A stretch of 64,000 bases of DNA from positions 124,001-188,000 of the forward strand of contig JAGYKL010000003.1 in NCBI GenBank assembly GCA_018401705.1, written 5' to 3'. The notes under the pieces are model-generated. The model worked only from the letters and a program-made list of their open reading frames with translations, was not told where the DNA came from and searched no databases. A program made the translations under genes and the position numbers. Numbering within the stretch: the stretch's first letter is position 1; every line of letters starts with the position of its first letter. This document shows positions 34,653-44,313 of the stretch, in pieces. The stretch comes from Bacteroidia bacterium (GTDB lineage: Bacteria; Bacteroidota; Bacteroidia; M30B66).

Positions 34653-35309
34653 CTAAATCGACTTTTTTGCCAAATAGAAATCAACTTTTTCTAAAGTGTT
34701 GTCAGCGTTGCGAGCCTCCAGTTCAGAAAGAGTTTTTGGTGGAGGCACAATTACCTTATCACCTGGTTGCCAATTTAGCGGCATAGCAACTTTATGATTA
34801 TCGCTGAATTGCAAAGCTTTTAAGGCTCTAAGGATTTCATCCATATTCCTTCCCACGTTAAGTGGGTAATACATAATCAATCTGATTTTTTGAGCAGGAT
34901 CAATAAAAAAAACAGCCCTTACTGCAGCAGTCTCACTTTCATTTGGCATTAACATTCCAAATAATTTCGAAACTTTCATATCAATATCTGCAATGATTGG
35001 AAAGCTTAAGTAAACTCCAGTCTTCTCTCTAACATTATTCACCCAGGCAAGGTGACTGTGTATACTGTCGATGCTAAGGCCTATAAGTGCAGTGTTTAGT
35101 TCTTCGAATTCATCTTTTCTTAAGGCAAATCCGCTCATTTCTGTTGTGCAAACTGGCGTGAAATCAGCTGGATGTGAAAACAGAACTTTCCATTTCCCTT
35201 TTTCAAATTCAGAAAATTTAATTTTTCCTGTTGTTGTTACTGCATCAAAATCGGGTGCGATATCGCCGATTCTAGGCATGCTATTTAAAGCTTCATTTAT
35301 TTCCTCCAT
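34653..35309 (-). CDS. 1-Cys (Prx6-type) peroxiredoxin
   Basis: A 218-residue peroxidase that reduces H2O2 and organic hydroperoxides. The active-site motif is HPADFTPVCTTE with the peroxidatic Cys54. MPRIGDIAPDFDA at the N-terminus, SIDSIHSHLAWVNN in the middle and the C-terminal NWQPGDKVIVPPPKT are Prx6-group features. The long C-terminal extension and the lack of a resolving-Cys motif (VCP) set it apart from AhpC. It is transcribed alone. A TAATTTTG box on the minus strand at 35333-35340 lies 23 bases upstream of the start. Confidence 0.93.
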   Translation of the reverse strand: MEEINEALNSMPRIGDIAPDFDAVTTTGKIKFSEFEKGKWKVLFSHPADFTPVCTTEMSGFALRKDEFEELNTALIGLSIDSIHSHLAWVNNVREKTGVYLSFPIIADIDMKVSKLFGMLMPNESETAAVRAVFFIDPAQKIRLIMYYPLNVGRNMDEILRALKALQFSDNHKVAMPLNWQPGDKVIVPPPKTLSELEARNADNTLEKVDFYLAKKSI

Positions 35310-35619
35310 AATTTCGGTCTTTAATGTTTCTGCAAAATTAGATTGGCCAATTGGTTCTGAAAGTGACCTTTGTTACATATGCTTTATTTGAAGTTTCTGA
35401 CAAACTAAAACGCTTGCAGTCTCTATAATTTCTCGTTGGGAATTGCCTGGCTATTAAACCTCTGTTGAGTTTTTATTTCGTGAAGAAGAAAATTGAAAGG
35501 CTTCATTCATAATATGTTTTACCGTTAAAAGGCATAATATTCAATTTACCTAATGTCATTCATGCCTGATTTTCGCTTAATTTCCTTAATTTTGCCGCCG
35601 ATTCATAATCCCAAAATCT
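35310..35619. other. 310-base divergent intergenic region
   Basis: It separates the peroxiredoxin and E2 genes. On the minus strand TAATTTTG (35333-35340) and on the plus strand TAATTTTG (35587-35594) fit the -7 box TAnnTTTG for the two genes; no TTG is correctly spaced for either. I see no ORF, RNA or repeat in the ~245 bases between them. Confidence 0.5.
35587..35594 (+). promoter_or_regulatory. putative -7 box of the E2 operon
   Basis: TAATTTTG, 25 bases upstream of the E2 ATG, matches TAnnTTTG. The -33 element is not evident. Confidence 0.4.
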
Positions 35620-36915
35620 ATGGCTCAATTTGATTTAATTATGCCCAAAATGGGCGAGAGTGTCGCTGAAGCAACTATCATTAAATGGCTTAAGCAGCCT
35701 GGAGATGCCATAGAGTTGGATGAACCAGTATTAGAAATCGCTACAGATAAAGTTGATTCGGAAATTCCATCTCCTGTTGAAGGGGTGCTTTCTGAAATAC
35801 TTTTTAATGAAGGTGATGTTATTCAAGTAAATGCAGTAATTGCCAGAATAACTACTGATGCAGCTGTGTCTGCAGGTTCTCCTGTAGCTCCACAGGCTCC
35901 TAATAAAGAAGTTGTAGAAGAAGTTGCATCAGTTTCTTCTGAGGCTCCTTCATTGATTAGCTCAGAATCTCCATCAGGAAGATTCTATTCTCCTTTGGTT
36001 AGAAATATTGCCAAAGAAGAGAATGTAAGCATGGCAGAACTGGAATCAATTAACGGTTCTGGTGCTGAAGGAAGAGTTACTAAAAAGGATATTCTGGCTT
36101 ACCTACCTAATAGAGGGAATGGTGCTGCTGCACCGAAGCCTCAAGTTCAAACATCTTCACAACCAGCGCCCTCTAAACCTTTGGCTCCTGCAGTTTCGAT
36201 AGGTTCAGGTGATGAAATTATTGAGATGGACCGAATGCGTAAACTGATTGCCGATCATATGGTAATGTCAAAAGCGGTTAGTCCACACGTTACTTCTTAT
36301 GTAGAGGTAGACATGACCAATATGGTGATGTGGCGGGATAGGGTTAAGAAGGACTTTGAAAAGCGTGAAGGTCAGAAAATTACATTTACTCCAATGATCA
36401 TTGAAATGGTTGCAAAAGCCATTCGTGATTTTCCTATGATTAATATATCGGTTGATGGAACAAACATCATCAAACGGAAGAATATCAATATCGGGATGGC
36501 AACAGCTCTTCCATCTGGAAATCTTATTGTTCCTGTAATTAAGAATGCCGACAGCATGAACCTTCTTGGAATTACCAAGACTGTGAATGATTTGGCCTCA
36601 AGAGCTAGAATAAATAAGTTGAGTCCGGATGAGATTTCAGGAGGAACTTTCACAGTTACTAATGTTGGCTCCTTTGGCAATGTAATGGGCACCCCAATTA
36701 TCAATCAACCGCAGGTTGCGATTCTAGCAGTAGGTGTTATTAAAAAGAAGCCTGCTGTAATTGAAACTCCTCAAGGCGATTTAATTGGTGTACGCCATAT
36801 GATGTATTGTTCATTATCTTATGATCATAGAGTAGTTGATGGATCACTTGGAGGAAGTTTCCTCCGCAGAATTGGTGATTACCTGGAAGCATTCGATCCT
36901 AATACTTCAATCTAA
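35620..36915 (+). CDS. dihydrolipoamide acyltransferase (E2) of a 2-oxoacid dehydrogenase complex
   Basis: A 431-residue E2 core subunit. The lipoyl domain (residues 1-76) carries the lipoylated Lys44 in IATDKVDSEI. An Ala/Pro-rich linker leads to an E3-binding domain near 127-165 (SPLVRNIAKEENVSMAELES, EGRVTKKDILAYL). The catalytic domain (about 200-431) ends with the SYDHRVVDGSLGG motif holding the catalytic His and Asp. It transfers acyl groups to CoA. The single lipoyl domain and sequence style suggest a branched-chain or 2-oxoglutarate type rather than pyruvate dehydrogenase, but this is not settled. The exonuclease gene starts on its stop codon (TAATG). Confidence 0.92.
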   Translation: MAQFDLIMPKMGESVAEATIIKWLKQPGDAIELDEPVLEIATDKVDSEIPSPVEGVLSEILFNEGDVIQVNAVIARITTDAAVSAGSPVAPQAPNKEVVEEVASVSSEAPSLISSESPSGRFYSPLVRNIAKEENVSMAELESINGSGAEGRVTKKDILAYLPNRGNGAAAPKPQVQTSSQPAPSKPLAPAVSIGSGDEIIEMDRMRKLIADHMVMSKAVSPHVTSYVEVDMTNMVMWRDRVKKDFEKREGQKITFTPMIIEMVAKAIRDFPMINISVDGTNIIKRKNINIGMATALPSGNLIVPVIKNADSMNLLGITKTVNDLASRARINKLSPDEISGGTFTVTNVGSFGNVMGTPIINQPQVAILAVGVIKKKPAVIETPQGDLIGVRHMMYCSLSYDHRVVDGSLGGSFLRRIGDYLEAFDPNTSI

Positions 36916-37730
36916 TGGAATTAAATCTTAGCAAACCAATCGTATTTTTCGACATTGAATCAACAGGTACCATGGTAGCTGCTGATAGGATTGTTGAGAT
37001 TTGTGTTTTGAAAGTAAATCCCGACGGGACGGAGGAAGTAAAAACCAGAAGAATAAATCCAACGATACCAATTCCGAATGAGGTTTCACTCATTCATGGT
37101 ATTTATGATGAAGATGTAAAAGATGAGCCTACTTTTAAAGCAGTAGCCAAATCCTTGGCGGATTTTATTGGGGATGCTGATTTAGCAGGTTATAACTCCA
37201 ATAAGTTTGATGTTCCAATGCTTTTGGAGGAATTTTATCGTGCTGACATTGATTTTGAAATGGAAAATCGCCGTTTGGTTGATGTTCAGAACATTTTCCA
37301 TCAAATGGAACAAAGAACATTAGCTGCCGCACTTCAATTTTATTGTAATCGTGAATTAATCGGAGCGCATGGTGCTGAAGCAGATGTTAGGGCAACTTAT
37401 GATGTGCTTAAAGCTCAACTTGATAAATACCAAGAAACCGTTTACACAGATAAGCAAGGTAATCAATCAATTCCTGTAGTGAATGATGTTCAGAAACTTG
37501 CTGATTTCTCGACCAATAAAGATTGGGTTGATTTTGGAGGTAGAATGATTTACGACAAAGAAGGAAACGAACTGTTCAATTTCGGCAAGCACAAAGGCAA
37601 GAAAGTAGCAGATGTTTTAACAAGAGAACCTAGCTATTATGATTGGATGATGAATGGTGATTTTGCTCTTTCAACCAAAAAAGCTTTAGAGAAAATTAAG
37701 CTTAGAGCCCTAGCCAACAAATTCAAGTAA
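36915..37730 (+). CDS. DnaQ-like DEDDh 3'-5' exonuclease
   Basis: A 271-residue protein whose first ~170 residues form an RNase-T/DnaQ exonuclease: VFFDIESTG (first Asp-Glu pair), AGYNSNKFDVPMLLEEF (second Asp) and HGAEADVRATYDVL (His and last Asp). A C-terminal module (LFNFGKHKGKKVADVLTREP, SYYDWMMNGDF) matches a short domain often attached to such exonucleases in Bacteroidetes and may bind nucleic acid. It is a DNA repair or proofreading-type nuclease, though probably not the main replicative epsilon subunit. It is translationally coupled to the E2 gene and 8 bases before the FAH gene. Confidence 0.9.
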   Translation: MELNLSKPIVFFDIESTGTMVAADRIVEICVLKVNPDGTEEVKTRRINPTIPIPNEVSLIHGIYDEDVKDEPTFKAVAKSLADFIGDADLAGYNSNKFDVPMLLEEFYRADIDFEMENRRLVDVQNIFHQMEQRTLAAALQFYCNRELIGAHGAEADVRATYDVLKAQLDKYQETVYTDKQGNQSIPVVNDVQKLADFSTNKDWVDFGGRMIYDKEGNELFNFGKHKGKKVADVLTREPSYYDWMMNGDFALSTKKALEKIKLRALANKFK

Positions 37731-37738
37731 TAAAGTTT

Positions 37739-38350
37739 ATGAAGATTGTTTGTATTGGTCGCAATTATGCAGATCATGCTAAAGAACTTAATAACCCTTT
37801 ACCTTCTGCGCCAGTCTTTTTTTTGAAGCCGGATACGGCAATCTTAAAAGATTCAGCTCCTTTTTATCACCCCGATTTCTCTAATGATATTCATCATGAA
37901 ATGGAGATTGTTCTTCGGATTTCTAAAGCGGGTAAACATATTGAAGAGCAATTTGCAAATAGATATTTTGATCAAATTGGAGCAGGGATAGATTTCACTG
38001 CTAGAGACTTGCAAGCAGAATGTAAAGAAAAGGGTCTTCCCTGGGAAATTGCTAAAGCTTTTGATCACTCAGCAGTTCTTGGCCACTTTTATCCAACGAG
38101 TGATTTTGAAGATTTTAAAAATATAGACTTCCGTCTGGATGTGAACGGTGAGACTCGTCAAATTGGGAGCACCTCAGATATGATTTTTTCTTTTGAGGCC
38201 ATAATAGCTTACGTCTCAAAGTTCATCACTTTAAAAACAGGCGATTTGATTTTTACAGGAACTCCAGCAGGTGTTCAAGCTGTTAAGCCTGGCGATAAAC
38301 TAACAGGCTACATCTGTAATAAGCAATGCTTTGATTTCGAAGTAAGGTAA
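37739..38350 (+). CDS. fumarylacetoacetate hydrolase family protein
   Basis: A 203-residue single-domain FAH-family enzyme of the FAHD1/YcgM type. Typical blocks are KIVCIGRNYADHAKEL, PVFFLKPDTAI, HHEMEIVLRI (metal-binding Glu pair), GAGIDFTARDLQ and FTGTPAGVQAVKPGD. Family members hydrolyse or decarboxylate small beta-diketo or oxaloacetate-like acids using Mg or Mn. The exact substrate is not evident. It is last in the E2-exonuclease-FAH operon and its stop faces that of the convergent OmpA gene 4 bases away. Confidence 0.92.
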   Translation: MKIVCIGRNYADHAKELNNPLPSAPVFFLKPDTAILKDSAPFYHPDFSNDIHHEMEIVLRISKAGKHIEEQFANRYFDQIGAGIDFTARDLQAECKEKGLPWEIAKAFDHSAVLGHFYPTSDFEDFKNIDFRLDVNGETRQIGSTSDMIFSFEAIIAYVSKFITLKTGDLIFTGTPAGVQAVKPGDKLTGYICNKQCFDFEVR

Positions 38351-38353
38351 AGC

Positions 38354-40321
38354 CTATTTTGAAGGAAGTATCTTGAACTCCGTCCTTCTATTTATAGCTC
38401 TGCCCGTTTCAGTTGCATTAGTTGCCAGCGGGCTTTTCTCACCATAGCCTTTGGCTTCAAGTCTGGCAGCTTCAATTTTATTTTCTGTCAGATAATTCAC
38501 AACGGAAGTTGCTCTTTGCTCACTTAACTTTTGATTGAATTCATCATTTCCAACATCATCGGTATGTCCACCAATCTCAATGCGTACATCGGGATTGGAT
38601 TCTAAAAACTGAACAAGTTTGTTTAGTTCCACCTTAGATTGCGATTTCAGTTTCGCTTCTCCAAATTCAAAGAAAATATTGTTGAGAACTACTTTAGAAC
38701 CAGCTTTAACTGGAGACAAGAGAATATCAACTTTATATTCGTCTTTCTGAGTAAGCTCCTTACCAAGAGTGTAGTTGCCAGAATAAAAGAGGAATCCTTT
38801 GGCGTCTGCATTAACAGCATAACTGCTGCCAGAAGGCAGCGATATAAGAAACTCACCATTGATTGCATCAGATTTGGTGCTGGCTTTTAGCTCTCCTGTT
38901 TCTAGATCAATAACCTCAATATTAGCTGCAATTGGTTTAAAACTTACTTCCTCTCTAACTTTTCCGCGCATGAAAGTAACAGCTTGAGGTCTTGCAGCTT
39001 CGTAAAGGTCAAACATGTAGAGATCTCGTTTTCCAATACCACCTTCACGGTCAGAACTAAAGTACCCCTTTTTACCATCAGCACTAACAATCATATGGAA
39101 TTCTTCATCTTTTGTATTTATTGGGTATCCAAGATTAACCGGAGTTGACCAGGTTCCATCCGCCTTTAGGCGAGAATAGAAAATGTCTTTGCCGCCCATT
39201 CCAGGATGCCCCGATGAAGAGAAATAAAGAGTCTTACCATCAGGATGAAGGAATGGACCGAATTCATCAAATGGGGTGTTAATAGAATCACCAAGGTTCG
39301 TTGGCATTGTCCAGGTGCCATTATCTCTTTTGCGGCTCATCCATAAATCGGCCATGCCATAACCGCCTTTTCTTTTACTTGTAAAAACGAGTGTTTTTCC
39401 ATCAGGGCCAATGGTTGGTTGAGCATCCCAGGTTGAAGAATTGATTAATTCACCTAAGTTTTTGGGTTTTGACCATTTATCTCCTGCTTTTTCTGAAACG
39501 TATAAGTCGCATGAACCAAACCCTTCTGGTCTTTCACAACCTGTAAAATAAAAATATCTCCCATCTGGAGAAATTGAATGCGCTCCTTCATTTCCATGAG
39601 TATTTATAGGTTCTCCCAATGGGATTGCTGGCAACCATTCGCCATTTCTTCTTCGACTTATATAAAAATCTTCCTCAACCATAGAACCTCCATTATCTGT
39701 TAAGCCATCTGCAGGCCTCATGCGTGTGAAGATCAAAAGGTCTTCATCTACAGTTAATGAAGGGTGATAATCGTTATGAATTGAATTAATGGCTTCTCCA
39801 AGATTAACTGGAATAAATGGAACCGGGTTGGCAAAAGCTTTTTCAGCGAAAACGGCACTGGCAAATCGTTGTTCCCCTTTTGTGCGCAAATCTTTACTGA
39901 TGGTTTTGATGCCAAGAAACTGTTGCATATGTTGCACAGCGTCGCTGTATAGATTCATATCCATCTCTACACCTGCAAGATTGTAATAAACTGGCGGGAA
40001 TCTTAGTGGAGCAAGGCTAATAGCTTTCTTATAGTGAGTAATTGATTCTTCGTTTTTCTTTAAATCATTGCATACATCCGCCAAGAGCATATGAGCTTCG
40101 TAGAAATTATCATCTTGTTCTACTGCTTTACTTAACAATTCGTAAGCCTCTTCATTTTTTCTATACTCAAATTGCATTCGGCCTTCTTGAAAAAGGCTGA
40201 TTGCCTTTTTGTTTTTAGTGCTTAATTGACCTGGCTGTGCTAAAGCCATGAATGGATTAACGAGCATTAATATCAAAAAAGAAAGTGAGAATACTGATGT
40301 GGAAGGTTTAATAGCAAGCAT
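38354..40321 (-). CDS. PorE-like TPR / PD40 / OmpA outer-membrane protein
   Basis: A 655-residue protein with an N-terminal signal sequence, then TPR repeats (about 35-135), a PD40 beta-propeller (about 180-430: ARDxx/SxDGK-type blades such as SPDGRYFYFTGCERPEG and GPDGKTLVFTSKRKGGYG), a carboxypeptidase-regulatory-like domain (about 445-530) and a C-terminal OmpA domain (IEIGGHTDDVGNDEFNQKLS, RATSVVNYL, INRRTEFKIL). This order matches PorE of the type IX secretion machine, a peptidoglycan anchor. Bacteroidetes also encode several paralogues of this design, so it may not be PorE itself. It is monocistronic. Confidence 0.88.
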   Translation of the reverse strand: MLAIKPSTSVFSLSFLILMLVNPFMALAQPGQLSTKNKKAISLFQEGRMQFEYRKNEEAYELLSKAVEQDDNFYEAHMLLADVCNDLKKNEESITHYKKAISLAPLRFPPVYYNLAGVEMDMNLYSDAVQHMQQFLGIKTISKDLRTKGEQRFASAVFAEKAFANPVPFIPVNLGEAINSIHNDYHPSLTVDEDLLIFTRMRPADGLTDNGGSMVEEDFYISRRRNGEWLPAIPLGEPINTHGNEGAHSISPDGRYFYFTGCERPEGFGSCDLYVSEKAGDKWSKPKNLGELINSSTWDAQPTIGPDGKTLVFTSKRKGGYGMADLWMSRKRDNGTWTMPTNLGDSINTPFDEFGPFLHPDGKTLYFSSSGHPGMGGKDIFYSRLKADGTWSTPVNLGYPINTKDEEFHMIVSADGKKGYFSSDREGGIGKRDLYMFDLYEAARPQAVTFMRGKVREEVSFKPIAANIEVIDLETGELKASTKSDAINGEFLISLPSGSSYAVNADAKGFLFYSGNYTLGKELTQKDEYKVDILLSPVKAGSKVVLNNIFFEFGEAKLKSQSKVELNKLVQFLESNPDVRIEIGGHTDDVGNDEFNQKLSEQRATSVVNYLTENKIEAARLEAKGYGEKSPLATNATETGRAINRRTEFKILPSK

Positions 40322-40339
40322 AGAAGCAATGTAGCAGTA

Positions 40340-40371
40340 AAAAGCAAAACCCCGGCCAAACTTGACCGGGG
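40340..40371 (-). terminator. intrinsic terminator after the CHU_C adhesin gene
   Basis: A GC-rich stem CCCCGG/CCGGGG at 40350-40371 with a 10-base loop that has further CAA/TTG pairing. On the minus strand it is followed by TTTTGCTTTTT. It lies 27 bases beyond the stop of the adhesin gene and before the next gene on that strand. Confidence 0.85.
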
Positions 40372-40397
40372 TTTTTTAACAAACTTATTTGTATTGT

Positions 40398-43300
40398 TTA
40401 TTTTCTAATAATGGTTACGTCGCCATTGATTTTTTCTCCATTAAATAGTTCTAAGATGTAGAAGTAAGTTCCATCAGGGGCATCGCTAGCATCCCAATTA
40501 TTGGTATAAGAACTTACTGAGTAAACTTCTGATCCCCATCTGTTAAAGATGGTAAGCTTTGTATTAGGGAATGCTTCTAAACCTTGAATCACAAATAAAT
40601 CATTAAATCCATCACCATTTGGAGTGAAAGAATTTGGAACAGCCACTGAGTTAGAAATTGTGTAAACTATTGATTCATTGTCAGAGCATCCATTTTCGTC
40701 AGTTACTGTTAGAGTAACGGTATATTCTCCTTGGTTGCTATATGAATGCGTAGCGTTTTGGACTCCCGAAGATGCATTGTCTCCAAAATTCCAACTCCAA
40801 GTAACAGGATTTCCTGTTGACTCATCTGTAAATGTAATTATGCCATCTACTTGAGCTCCGGTTGTTGGAGATGAAGAGAACGCAGCTGTAGGTCCACCTT
40901 CAGAAACCAGAATCTGATCCTGGGCATCACAGCCATTTTCGTCAGTTACTGATAGTTCGTATGATCCAGCACCTACCGCAACAGAAGCAGTTTCAGCGCC
41001 ATTACTCCAGTTGTAAGAACTAAACCCTACAGGTCCTTCAATTACAACTTCTCCTTCAGGACAGATAACAAGATCGTCACCAAGTTCAATGCTAGGGTTT
41101 TCGTTAACAACGATTTGAGCAAAAGTTGTATCAGATTTACATCCGTTAAGTTCGGCACTCAAAGTATATTCGCCTTCCTGACCTTCATTTGCTGAAGGAA
41201 TAGTTAAAGTGTTCCCGCTTGTATTTACACCAGGACCACCCCAACTGTAATTAACTCCTACTTGAGCATTTGAGTTCAGAATAATATCGTCTCCATCACA
41301 AACACTAAGGTTACCAGAGATAACCGGAGTTTCGGGAATTGGATTGAAAGTAACATTTACAGTATCACTGCGGCTGCATCCAATTTCATTTTCAACTTTT
41401 ACCCAATATTCACCTGATTCTGTTACTGTATAAGTTGAGTTATTTGAATTGTCTTGCCATAAGTAGTTAACTATATCAGACGTTTCGGCGGATAATATTA
41501 CTTCACCATCACCACAAAGAGTACTATCAGAGAAAGCAAATTCAAACTCTGGGCTTTGTTGCACTTCAATTGAAATTGAATCAGTAAATGAAGGACATCC
41601 ATTCAGTCTGTAATAAGCGTAATAATTTCCTGCTTGATCAACAACAATGTTATTCTGAGTGAACTGGTTATCTGGAGTTTGAATGGTATCTGTAGGGCTT
41701 ACCCAAAAATATCCAGCTCCTGATAAGGTAGGTATAGAAAGTAGCAATGCCTCACCCTCACAGAGTGTATCCGTGTCGGCAATAATTCCTGAAATGCTTA
41801 TTTCAGGGATTTCTGGTCTAAGTGAGAAGAAAATATCAACCGAATCTCTTTCAGAGCATCCAAAAGTGTTCGTTACTTCAACCCAGAATAATCCAGATTC
41901 AGAAACAGTAAATTGTTGATCTGCACTACCATCTTGCCATTCATAAATATAGCCAATTCCGCTTCCAGCATCAAGCAAAGCTGTTTGTGTATCACAGATT
42001 GTATCAGCTAAGCCAATATAAACTTCTGGAGATGGGTTAACTGTAATTGAGACTGTATCGAAGAAGCTTTCGCAACCAGCAACAGTAAAGAAAGCAAGAT
42101 AATCTCCACTTTGATTTACATTGATTGGGTCTATTGAAATATTTTGTCCGCTGTAAAGTGTGTTATTTGGACCTAACCAGGCGTAAGAAGCATTTTCAAT
42201 TGCATTCATTCCCAAGCTTACTTGATCACCTGCACATACAGTATCTGATACAACAGTTTCTGGGAAAGGATTGATGAGTGCAACTGGGGTTTCAGGTCGT
42301 GGAGATGTATAAATATTTATAGAGTCTCTTGCCTTACAGCCTTGAAAGTCTGTTACTTCAACATAATACAAACCGCTATCACTAGCAATATAGAAAGGGT
42401 CAGTTGAACCATCTTGCCATTCGAAAAGATAAACTCCAGGTACATTTAATAATAATGAAGCACCTTCACAGATAGTGTCTCTTGCAGCAAGAATTGTCAC
42501 AGGTGGCTCATAGTAATTAACAGTTACTGTATCAGTAGCAACGCATTCGTTACCACTAAGAGTTGTTACATAATATTCTCCTGGAGTTGTAACTACAATT
42601 TTTTGAGTTGTATCACCAGTACTCCACAAGTAAGAAGTTTTACCTGGTCCTGCATCAAGAATTGCAGTATCACCTAAACATAATTCCTGATTAATACCTA
42701 GTTCTAGGTAAGAGAAGTTAGTGAAATAACCGAAGTTACAACTAGCCCCTTGTTGATAGGTAATTCCCATATGGAAAAGTTCTTCACTAAAATTAGTAAG
42801 CAATGAACCTTGACCAACAGGAATTTCAGCGGTACTGAAAGCCTTTCTCATGTATACCCATTCGCCATTACTGCCGGGTACCGGCAGGAAATCAGCTGCG
42901 GTTATGAAGTTTGGATCGCCATTCAATTCAAATTGATCTTCAAAACCTGCGCGAATAGTTAAATTTAATTTAAAATTAGCGTTGCCCGTTCTGGTAAAAC
43001 CAACTTGATTTGATCCTGTACATTCCAAAGAAGGAATAATTGCACCTGCAATCTGATCTGTTACTCCAGAGATGTGAAGGACATAAATAGGTTTGCTTCC
43101 TTCAATAAATCCTGCAGCATCTGAAAATGAATAGATATACTGTTCACCAGTGTCTAAAGTGTCAACTGCCACAGCATTACCGTCAATAAAAATTTCAGTA
43201 GAATCCTCAATAGCTAATACATAAACTTTATCACCAGGATTACCTAAATCTCCACGAACCACAATGTGCTTGAAACCGCATTGCTCAGCTGCAATTAGTT

Positions 43301-44078
43301 GATCGCCAGCTAAATCTGCTCCGCCATCGGTAGCAAGGTTCAAGTCAATCATATCATCCTTTATTGTAACTGCAATAGGACGATCCGATTCAATCTTGGT
43401 TCCTGCAGGCTTTGAAGGACCTTGCTGATCTAATGCTTCGCAATAATATGTTTGCCCCCTGTTCATATAAACATCAAAAGGCACACCTGCTTGGTGATTC
43501 AAGATGTCGATAGAAGGAGTAATAGTTACAGTTGTAGAATCATCTGTTGCGACAATAACGAAACCTGTTCTTGGAGGAGGGAAATATGCATTACCACCTA
43601 AGGACTGGTCATTTTCCCAAAGATTTTGGAATGGAGTATAAAATAAATTACCCGTTGCGTTTTTACCTTTCAGGGCAATAATATCTCTGTTTGCTGCAGC
43701 TCCCAACTCATAATAAGCTGTAATTGGAGCTGTTGAGCGAATGAGAATTCCTCTGTTCAACACAGTGTCAGCTAAAGAGGTCTCTATCTGATTAATCCAG
43801 TTTGTGAGGTTCACGGTTTGAGTTGAACTAGCTCCTAGGTTAACAACAATTGGTTGAAATGATAAATTCGCCGGTTGCCAAATCGTTATTTGGGCCGGGT
43901 CAACTAAAGTTGATAATACTAATTGGATGGGTCTGTCTCGGTAGTTACCGCTGTTAAATTCGCCTGGTGTACCTTGTGTAAGGTCAGGTGCAGCAAACCA
44001 GAATTCTTGGTCTATCTGTGCAAAGCCTGAGATAGAAACGAATGTTGATAGGATTAGAACAAGTAGCGTGTTTCGCAT
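40398..44078 (-). CDS. T9SS type B (CHU_C) giant secreted adhesin-like protein
   Basis: A 1226-residue protein from the ATG at 44078, a clean signal peptide (MRNTLLVLILSTFVSISGFAQ); a GTG 42 bases upstream is possible but adds a hydrophilic prefix. Residues about 20-450 form an IgGFc-binding-like beta domain (EFWFAAPDLTQG at the start). Then come about six Ig-like repeats (for example LCLGDTAILDAGPGKTSYLW, ICEGASLLLNVPGVYLFEWQ), a PKD domain near 1060-1140 (FTDESTGNPVTWSWNFGDN), and a C-terminal gliding-motility-associated CHU_C domain (VPNSFTPNGDGFNDLF, FNRWGSEVY) that directs T9SS type B export. It is probably an adhesin or surface filament; gliding is not proven. A strong terminator follows. 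Confidence 0.9.
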   Translation of the reverse strand: MRNTLLVLILSTFVSISGFAQIDQEFWFAAPDLTQGTPGEFNSGNYRDRPIQLVLSTLVDPAQITIWQPANLSFQPIVVNLGASSTQTVNLTNWINQIETSLADTVLNRGILIRSTAPITAYYELGAAANRDIIALKGKNATGNLFYTPFQNLWENDQSLGGNAYFPPPRTGFVIVATDDSTTVTITPSIDILNHQAGVPFDVYMNRGQTYYCEALDQQGPSKPAGTKIESDRPIAVTIKDDMIDLNLATDGGADLAGDQLIAAEQCGFKHIVVRGDLGNPGDKVYVLAIEDSTEIFIDGNAVAVDTLDTGEQYIYSFSDAAGFIEGSKPIYVLHISGVTDQIAGAIIPSLECTGSNQVGFTRTGNANFKLNLTIRAGFEDQFELNGDPNFITAADFLPVPGSNGEWVYMRKAFSTAEIPVGQGSLLTNFSEELFHMGITYQQGASCNFGYFTNFSYLELGINQELCLGDTAILDAGPGKTSYLWSTGDTTQKIVVTTPGEYYVTTLSGNECVATDTVTVNYYEPPVTILAARDTICEGASLLLNVPGVYLFEWQDGSTDPFYIASDSGLYYVEVTDFQGCKARDSINIYTSPRPETPVALINPFPETVVSDTVCAGDQVSLGMNAIENASYAWLGPNNTLYSGQNISIDPINVNQSGDYLAFFTVAGCESFFDTVSITVNPSPEVYIGLADTICDTQTALLDAGSGIGYIYEWQDGSADQQFTVSESGLFWVEVTNTFGCSERDSVDIFFSLRPEIPEISISGIIADTDTLCEGEALLLSIPTLSGAGYFWVSPTDTIQTPDNQFTQNNIVVDQAGNYYAYYRLNGCPSFTDSISIEVQQSPEFEFAFSDSTLCGDGEVILSAETSDIVNYLWQDNSNNSTYTVTESGEYWVKVENEIGCSRSDTVNVTFNPIPETPVISGNLSVCDGDDIILNSNAQVGVNYSWGGPGVNTSGNTLTIPSANEGQEGEYTLSAELNGCKSDTTFAQIVVNENPSIELGDDLVICPEGEVVIEGPVGFSSYNWSNGAETASVAVGAGSYELSVTDENGCDAQDQILVSEGGPTAAFSSSPTTGAQVDGIITFTDESTGNPVTWSWNFGDNASSGVQNATHSYSNQGEYTVTLTVTDENGCSDNESIVYTISNSVAVPNSFTPNGDGFNDLFVIQGLEAFPNTKLTIFNRWGSEVYSVSSYTNNWDASDAPDGTYFYILELFNGEKINGDVTIIRK

Positions 44079-44313
44079 ATATGGAAATCTTAAATGATGT
44101 GAACTGTTGGGTTTTTTCACAAAAAAATTCTTGCCTGTTTACTATATATTGAACATAAAGGTTACAATCATTTGCCTCAAAAATTTCTATGCTAATTAAG
44201 TAATGCCTGAATTGTAAACATTTGAATATGTTCCAAAAAATAACATAGTCAAAATTCCATAAAATAAAAAAGTAAAATGCTAAACTTTTGGGATTTTTAT
44301 TAGCAATTAGAAC

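Noticed and set aside
36899-37093. Small antisense frame at the E2/exonuclease junction
   Set aside because: Entirely antisense to well-supported coding sequence and without family features.
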